In this document: positions 59,861 to 64,000 of the stretch, piece after piece | Layout of the letters: every line of letters begins with the position of its first letter | Numbering within the stretch: the stretch's first letter is position 1 | DNA from: Methanomassiliicoccales archaeon PtaU1.Bin124 | GTDB lineage: Archaea; Thermoplasmatota; Thermoplasmata; Methanomassiliicoccales; UBA472 | DNA length: 64,000 nucleotides | Direction: 5' to 3' | Assembly: GCA_002067865.1 (NCBI GenBank) | Contig: MVRC01000013.1 | Span: 248,001 to 312,000 of the forward strand | Made by a program: the position numbers and the translations under genes | Notes under the pieces: generated by a model | Database searches by the model: none | What the model saw: the letters and a program-made list of their open reading frames with translations, nothing else | What the model was told of the DNA's origin: nothing

Positions 59861-61471
59861 TTAGGTGCCGAACAACCTAGGCCCTACCAGCTGCCAGATT
59901 ATCAGGAACAGGATGAAGAACGCCAGGGTCATAGTGATCTGCGACACCAGCCTCGCGCGCTGCTCCGGGGAGGCGTTCTTCCTCACCCTCTCCACGATGC
60001 CGTCGAGCCCGTCCCTGAAGATATACCCTCCGTCCAGGGGCACGGCCGGCAGGGCGTTCGTAAGGCCGACCATCAGGTTCAGCCAGAATATCCAGTACAG
60101 GCAGTTGGCGAATATCCAGAAGCCGTCTGAGCCCATCCAGGCGAATACGCCGGTCGGCACGAACAACTGGGTCAGCGGGGACTGCACCGGCGCCAGTCCG
60201 TAGAACGGCAGGGCGATGTAGTACAGCGTGGCCCTGACGAACGAGCTGGCATCGTTCACACCATGGTACGGATGGGAGAGCGTGGTCAGGATCGCGTTCG
60301 GATCGCTGTACTTCACTCCCAAGTAGGCGGAGTTGATGCCCATGAACCCGACGTCCTTGAAGTCGCTGGGAACGGCGATGCCGTTGTCCTGATAGTACTT
60401 CAGTTTGCTGGACAGGGTGATGTTTGTGACGTCCGTCGCCACGACGTACATATGACTGGAGGAGTCGTACTTCAGAGCGGTGACGTTGACCTTCTCGTTA
60501 GGATAGGTGTTGGCCAGTGCGTCCTGCAGGTCCTTCTCGTTGTGTATGACCGTGCCGTTCAGCTCAGCGATGATCATGCCGGCCTTCAGCCCGGCGTTCG
60601 CCGCCGGCAATCCGCTTGAGACGGCCACCAATGCGACCCCGGAGACGACCTGAACGCTTCCGGTGTTGCCGTTGTAATAATAGGTCACTGTGACCGTCGT
60701 GTTAGGAGAGGGAGCATCGAACGTCTCCCAGGCAGTGAGGTTGTTTATCGCCACCCCATCGATCGCCAGTATCTGGTACCCATATCCGATGCCGACCACC
60801 TGGGCCGGGGCGTTGTTCACCGTGCCCATCACGACCGGTCCGTCATGCAGGGCCGTGGCCGATGCTACGGTAACGCTGCTGAACAGTACCGCCACGATCA
60901 ATGCCAGCATGATGTTCGTCGCCGGACCGACGGCGAACACGTTCATGCGCCTCTTGCGGTCGCACTTCGATATCGCCTCCTCGTCCGGCTCCACGAACGC
61001 GCCCATGGGGAAGATCAGGAACACCAGGCCGAGCGACTTCACCGCCATCTGCCCCACGCGAGTGAGGATGCCATGAGCGAACTCATGCACCACGATGGCC
61101 ACGACCAGACCAAGGATACCGTACCAGATGGGAATGAGCGGGTTCAGACCGGGTATGCCGAGCACCATCTCCGGGGACGGGGCCGAGCTGGCCGGGACCT
61201 TGCTGACCAGGAACGCCTCCCAGACCAGCAGGGCCAGCATGGAGAACATGGCCACGACCACGACCCACTTGGAAACCGCCGCGTACCAGCGCCAGAACCG
61301 CTGCCACCGGGAAAGCCTCTCGATGACGTTCTTGCCGCCCTGGGTCTTCCACATCAGGAAGGGGCCCCAGTTGGAGAAGCTGTGCCGCTCCAGCCAGCCG
61401 ATGCGCTTCAGATAGTACACCATCGCGGTCCACAGGACCACCAGAATCAACGCTATGAGATACCCGTCCAT
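59861..61471 (-). CDS. M50-family (site-2-protease-like) membrane metalloprotease with PDZ
   Basis: 536 residues. Helices near 5-20, 70-90 and 115-135 lead to the zinc motif HEFAHGILTR (HExxH), with the third ligand Asp in ALPAVPLDGGYIFRD near residue 487. A PDZ-like domain (about 270-350: GLPAANAGLKAGMIIAELNGTVI) lies between, facing the outside. Such proteases cut membrane regulators or process proteins in the bilayer. Confidence 0.9.
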   Translation of the reverse strand: MDGYLIALILVVLWTAMVYYLKRIGWLERHSFSNWGPFLMWKTQGGKNVIERLSRWQRFWRWYAAVSKWVVVVAMFSMLALLVWEAFLVSKVPASSAPSPEMVLGIPGLNPLIPIWYGILGLVVAIVVHEFAHGILTRVGQMAVKSLGLVFLIFPMGAFVEPDEEAISKCDRKRRMNVFAVGPATNIMLALIVAVLFSSVTVASATALHDGPVVMGTVNNAPAQVVGIGYGYQILAIDGVAINNLTAWETFDAPSPNTTVTVTYYYNGNTGSVQVVSGVALVAVSSGLPAANAGLKAGMIIAELNGTVIHNEKDLQDALANTYPNEKVNVTALKYDSSSHMYVVATDVTNITLSSKLKYYQDNGIAVPSDFKDVGFMGINSAYLGVKYSDPNAILTTLSHPYHGVNDASSFVRATLYYIALPFYGLAPVQSPLTQLFVPTGVFAWMGSDGFWIFANCLYWIFWLNLMVGLTNALPAVPLDGGYIFRDGLDGIVERVRKNASPEQRARLVSQITMTLAFFILFLIIWQLVGPRLFGT

Positions 61472-61531
61472 GGTCTACGTTGGCAAAAACGACCAGGGTG
61501 TATATCAATGCTGCCCGAACGAACGCGGAGA

Positions 61532-61924
61532 TCAGGTGACGTTCCGGCCCTTCCAGACGTCATCGTCCATCTGGTCGTATACGGCGGACTCCTCGTTCGC
61601 CCCGACCTTTCCTTCCTTCGCCTGGCGGGCCATGCGCTGGATCTGGTCCTTCTTCAGGATCCAGTAATGGATGCGCCAAAGCTTGCCCTTCTTGAGGTGC
61701 ACCTCTTCCTGGGTGGTGGTGAGGAAGCCCTCCTCCTCCAGCATGTAGAAGACGTCGCGGTCCTCGGAAGTGAGGCGATTGTCGATGACCTCCCCGTCGA
61801 AGCCGAAGAACGACATGATGTACTCGGCCAGCTTCTTGATGTCCTCTTCGGACATACCTTTCTTGCCGAGGGTGTTGCTCAACGCCAGCACCACGTCCTC
61901 CATGCTTACGACAGTCACTTCCAT
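61532..61924 (-). CDS. DUF6015-like helical protein
   Basis: 130 residues. VSMEDVVLALSNTLGKKGMSEEDIKKLAEYIMSFFGFDGEVIDNRLTSEDRDVFYMLEEEGFL, then a strand pair with HLKKGKLWRIHYWILKK. The layout is a winged-helix-like unit common in Thermoplasmata, annotated as DUF6015. Function unknown. 60 nt from the M50 gene on the same strand. Confidence 0.65.
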   Translation of the reverse strand: MEVTVVSMEDVVLALSNTLGKKGMSEEDIKKLAEYIMSFFGFDGEVIDNRLTSEDRDVFYMLEEEGFLTTTQEEVHLKKGKLWRIHYWILKKDQIQRMARQAKEGKVGANEESAVYDQMDDDVWKGRNVT

Positions 61925-61975
61925 CCTCCTGACAACCCCATCGATATTCCCTGGATATAATGGTTCTTTGAACGT

Positions 61976-62284
61976 TCAGCCATCCTCTAGCGGATCGTCA
62001 TCGTTGAACGCCCAGCGGCCGTCCGGCCCCCATGTGCGCCAATAGACGAATCCCTCGATCAGGACCAGGACCAAGAGCAAGATGAGCGCCAGCCCAATGG
62101 CGAACGGCCATTCCTTGTGTCCAGACACCTCCAGACAGAGGAAGCTGTCGAGGAAGGCGCAGCCCAGCAGGTACCAGTACTTGGCCAGCACCCTCCTGGA
62201 CCAATCGCCGAGGCTCTCTTCCTGCGGCTCCTCGGATTTGGTTTCCGGCCGGTTCACGGCCTTGAGCTGCCTCTTGGTCGCCAT
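61976..62284 (-). CDS. Small two-helix membrane protein
   Basis: 102 residues. Two hydrophobic helices (about 33-50 and 58-80) preceded by a basic, acidic-mixed N-terminus (MATKRQLKAVNRPETKSEEPQEES) and followed by the Trp-rich VYWRTWGPDGRWAFNDDD. No family recognised. Only 4 nt after it (in its reading direction, upstream) lies the oppF stop, so they may share a transcript. Confidence 0.6.
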   Translation of the reverse strand: MATKRQLKAVNRPETKSEEPQEESLGDWSRRVLAKYWYLLGCAFLDSFLCLEVSGHKEWPFAIGLALILLLVLVLIEGFVYWRTWGPDGRWAFNDDDPLEDG

Positions 62285-62288
62285 CGTC

Positions 62289-63401
62289 TCAACGGAAATG
62301 ACAGGCCACTAGATGACCGTTGCCTTTGTCCTCCAGGGGCGGGTCCTCGATCTCACAGATCTCCTGGCGGAAGCGGCAGCGGGTGTGGAACCTGCAGCCC
62401 GAGGGCGGGTTGGCCGGCGACGGCACATCTCCAGCCAGCACGACCCTCTCCCTCTTCAGCTCCGGGTCCGGGACCGGGATGACCGATATCAGGGCGGTGG
62501 TGTATGGGTGCAGCGGGTTCTCGAACACGTGCTCCTTCGTACCAGATTCGACGATCTTGCCCAGGTACATGACGTTAACGCGGTCGCACATGTGCCTGAT
62601 GGTCGACAGGTCGTGCGAGATGAACAAGTACGTCAGTCCAAGCTCGTTCTGCAGGTCATTGAGCATGTTCAGGATCTGCGCCTGAACGGACACGTCCAGA
62701 GCGGAGGTGGGCTCGTCCAGCACGATGAAGTTCGGGTTGAGGGACAATGCTCGGGCCACGCCGATGCGCTGCCTCTGCCCCCCGCTGAACTCATGCGGAT
62801 AACGGTACAGGTGGTCCGGGTTCAGGCCGACTCGCTCCATCAACAGCTTGACCCTTTCCGTGATCTGGTCCCCTTCCAGGACGCCATGCACCTTCAACGG
62901 TTCGCCTATGATGTCCTTGACCAGCATCCTGGGGTTGAGCGAGGAGAACGGGTCCTGGAACACGATCTGCATCTCCCTGCGCAGGCGGCGGAGGGTCTCT
63001 GGGTCCTTGCGGTTGAGGGCGTACTTCTGCCTGATCTCCCAAAGCTCCAGCATATCCGGGTCCTCGGGCTTGGGCACCTTCTTGGACTTCTTACGCTTCT
63101 TCGGCTGGGGCAGGGAGGCTTCCTTCTCCTCCAGCTCCACCATCCTCTTGCGCACATCGCCTGGCATCTTGTAGTAGATGTCACCCTCGGTCAGAGGGGA
63201 GAGCATCAGCATGCAGCGACCGGTGGTGGTCTTGCCGCACCCGCTCTCTCCCACCAGGCCGAGCGTCTCGCCCTGGCGGATGAAGAAGCTGATGTCATCG
63301 ACCGCACGGACCGCGCCGAACTCCTTCTTCAGCAGCCCTCCGCGCAGCGGGAAGTACTTCTTCATGCTCCTTGCCTCTATGAGGAACTCTTCGTCGCTCA
63401 C
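62289..63401 (-). CDS. Oligopeptide/dipeptide ABC transporter ATP-binding protein OppF-like
   Basis: 370 residues from GTG 63401, which overlaps the oppD stop by 4 nt and has GGGGAGGTG upstream. Walker [10 protein letters not shown], signature [10 protein letters not shown], Walker [13 protein letters not shown], and the C-terminal Cys-rich [17 protein letters not shown]-type Fe-S/oligopeptide signature. A Lys-rich insertion of about 55 residues ([16 protein letters not shown] inside) sits between Walker A and the Q-loop. Powers peptide or solute uptake with permeases not in the window. Confidence 0.93.
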   Translation of the reverse strand: MSDEEFLIEARSMKKYFPLRGGLLKKEFGAVRAVDDISFFIRQGETLGLVGESGCGKTTTGRCMLMLSPLTEGDIYYKMPGDVRKRMVELEEKEASLPQPKKRKKSKKVPKPEDPDMLELWEIRQKYALNRKDPETLRRLRREMQIVFQDPFSSLNPRMLVKDIIGEPLKVHGVLEGDQITERVKLLMERVGLNPDHLYRYPHEFSGGQRQRIGVARALSLNPNFIVLDEPTSALDVSVQAQILNMLNDLQNELGLTYLFISHDLSTIRHMCDRVNVMYLGKIVESGTKEHVFENPLHPYTTALISVIPVPDPELKRERVVLAGDVPSPANPPSGCRFHTRCRFRQEICEIEDPPLEDKGNGHLVACHFR

Positions 63402-64000
63402 AGTTTCACCTCCCCGTATAGATGGCAGGCCACACGATGGCCCGGCTCGACCTCTTGCAGCTCCGGCTTGATGGCCTTGCACCTGTCCATGACATACGGG
63501 CAGCGGGTATGGAACCTGCAGCCGGTCGGAGGTTTGATCAGGTTAGGCACATTGCCTTCGATGGTCATCAGGCGAGGCATGTCCTTGGTCACCTTGGGGA
63601 TGGAGTTGATCAATCCCTGGGTGTACGGATGCAGCGGCTCCTTGAACACTGAGAACGTGGAGCCGACCTCGGCCATGGTGCCGGCGTACATGACGCCGAC
63701 GTTGTCGCAGATCTCCGCCACGACGCCCAGGTTGTGGGTGATCATGAGGATGGCGGTGCCGGTCTCGTGCTGCAGTTCGTGCATGAGCTTCAATATCTGC
63801 GCCTGGATGGTCACGTCCAGAGCGGTGGTCGGCTCGTCCGCGATGAGCAGTTGGGGCTTGCAAGCCAGTGCGATGGCGATCATCACACGCTGCTGCATGC
63901 CACCGCTTAGCTCGTGCGGGTAGGAACGAACGACGCTCTGCGGGTCCGGGATACGGACCAGGCGGAGCATGCGCTGCGCCCTGTCCATCGCCTCCCGGTT
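63398..64000 (-). CDS. Oligopeptide/dipeptide ABC transporter ATP-binding protein OppD-like, 3' part
   Basis: Cut by the right edge; about 200 C-terminal residues are visible. Signature [12 protein letters not shown], Walker [13 protein letters not shown], switch His in MITHNLG, and the C-terminal [16 protein letters not shown] region. The Walker A lies outside the window. Followed by oppF with ATGA-type coupling (GTGA). Confidence 0.93.
   Translation of the reverse strand, partial: NREAMDRAQRMLRLVRIPDPQSVVRSYPHELSGGMQQRVMIAIALACKPQLLIADEPTTALDVTIQAQILKLMHELQHETGTAILMITHNLGVVAEICDNVGVMYAGTMAEVGSTFSVFKEPLHPYTQGLINSIPKVTKDMPRLMTIEGNVPNLIKPPTGCRFHTRCPYVMDRCKAIKPELQEVEPGHRVACHLYGEVKL

Noticed and set aside
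60845-61960. 371-codon plus-strand frame
   Set aside because: Antisense to the M50 protease and the DUF6015-like gene.
62313-63923. 536-codon plus-strand frame
   Set aside because: Antisense to the oppD/oppF genes.

Overview
The window reads as part of a chromosome of an anaerobic, lipoate-using archaeon, most likely in the Thermoplasmatota. Pointers are archaeal-type phenylalanyl-tRNA synthetase beta chain, class I HMG-CoA reductase, UbiA-type prenyltransferases, an archaeal SRP (7S) RNA, TATA-box promoters about 25-35 nt upstream of many start codons, a split lipoate ligase (LplB + LplA) of the Thermoplasma type, and methanogen-flavoured genes (a methylcobamide:CoM methyltransferase-like protein, DUF1638, an AIR-synthase-like 'methanogenesis marker 2' protein, a rubredoxin-fused ferredoxin:disulfide reductase). 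Anaerobic NrdD agrees with an anoxic lifestyle. I do not claim methanogenesis: no core methanogenesis gene is present here, and a complete pyruvate-dehydrogenase-type E1/E2 set is.

Layout. 0-10 kb: end of an M3 oligopeptidase, two zinc-ribbon/remnant small genes, a five-gene MoxR-DUF58-DUF4129 membrane operon, then pheT, hmgA and an MFS exporter on the minus strand, and msrB and a speD-like gene on the plus strand. 10-24 kb: a lone CheR, two copies of tRNA-Ile(GAU) with matching promoters at 11.6 and 18.5 kb, and a 3'-half tRNA-Ile fragment at 21.6 kb. The stretch between the second tRNA and the fragment carries AT-richer ABC exporter genes, followed by a large metallophosphoesterase, and looks like a tRNA-targeted island without a visible integrase. 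24-29 kb: many single small genes (reductases, SGNH hydrolase, VOC, GNAT, small zinc ribbons) and a stand-alone structured RNA at 28.4 kb with two nearly identical hairpins. 29-33 kb: aldo/keto reductase, a tandem pair of membrane-anchored winged-helix/coiled-coil proteins, DUF1638 and the methyltransferase.

33-38 kb holds an unusual envelope-looking operon: a 697-aa membrane coiled-coil protein, a bactofilin-like beta-helix protein, and an ABC transporter whose permease carries an extracytoplasmic pentapeptide-like beta-helix. 38-46 kb: hisD, a large REC/PAS/GAF hybrid kinase, thioredoxin, a HEPN/AbiV-like protein with a small metal-ligand-rich partner, MarC, UbiA and a winged-helix protein. 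46-52 kb is a lipoate region: ferredoxin:disulfide reductase, a thioredoxin-fold protein, lplB and lplA on the plus strand face lipA, E1alpha, E1beta and E2 on the minus strand. No E3 (dihydrolipoamide dehydrogenase) is present, which suggests a testable ferredoxin-linked E3 substitute. 52-64 kb: SRP RNA, AIR-synthase-like protein, a winged-helix regulator with tandem operator-like repeats divergent from nrdD, small zinc proteins, a transglutaminase-like protein, an M50 protease, and the two ATPases of an oligopeptide ABC transporter running off the right edge.

Translation starts are varied: probable leaderless starts next to TATA boxes, strong Shine-Dalgarno sites elsewhere, and three cases where the Shine-Dalgarno or protein motif points to ATT or CTG starts.
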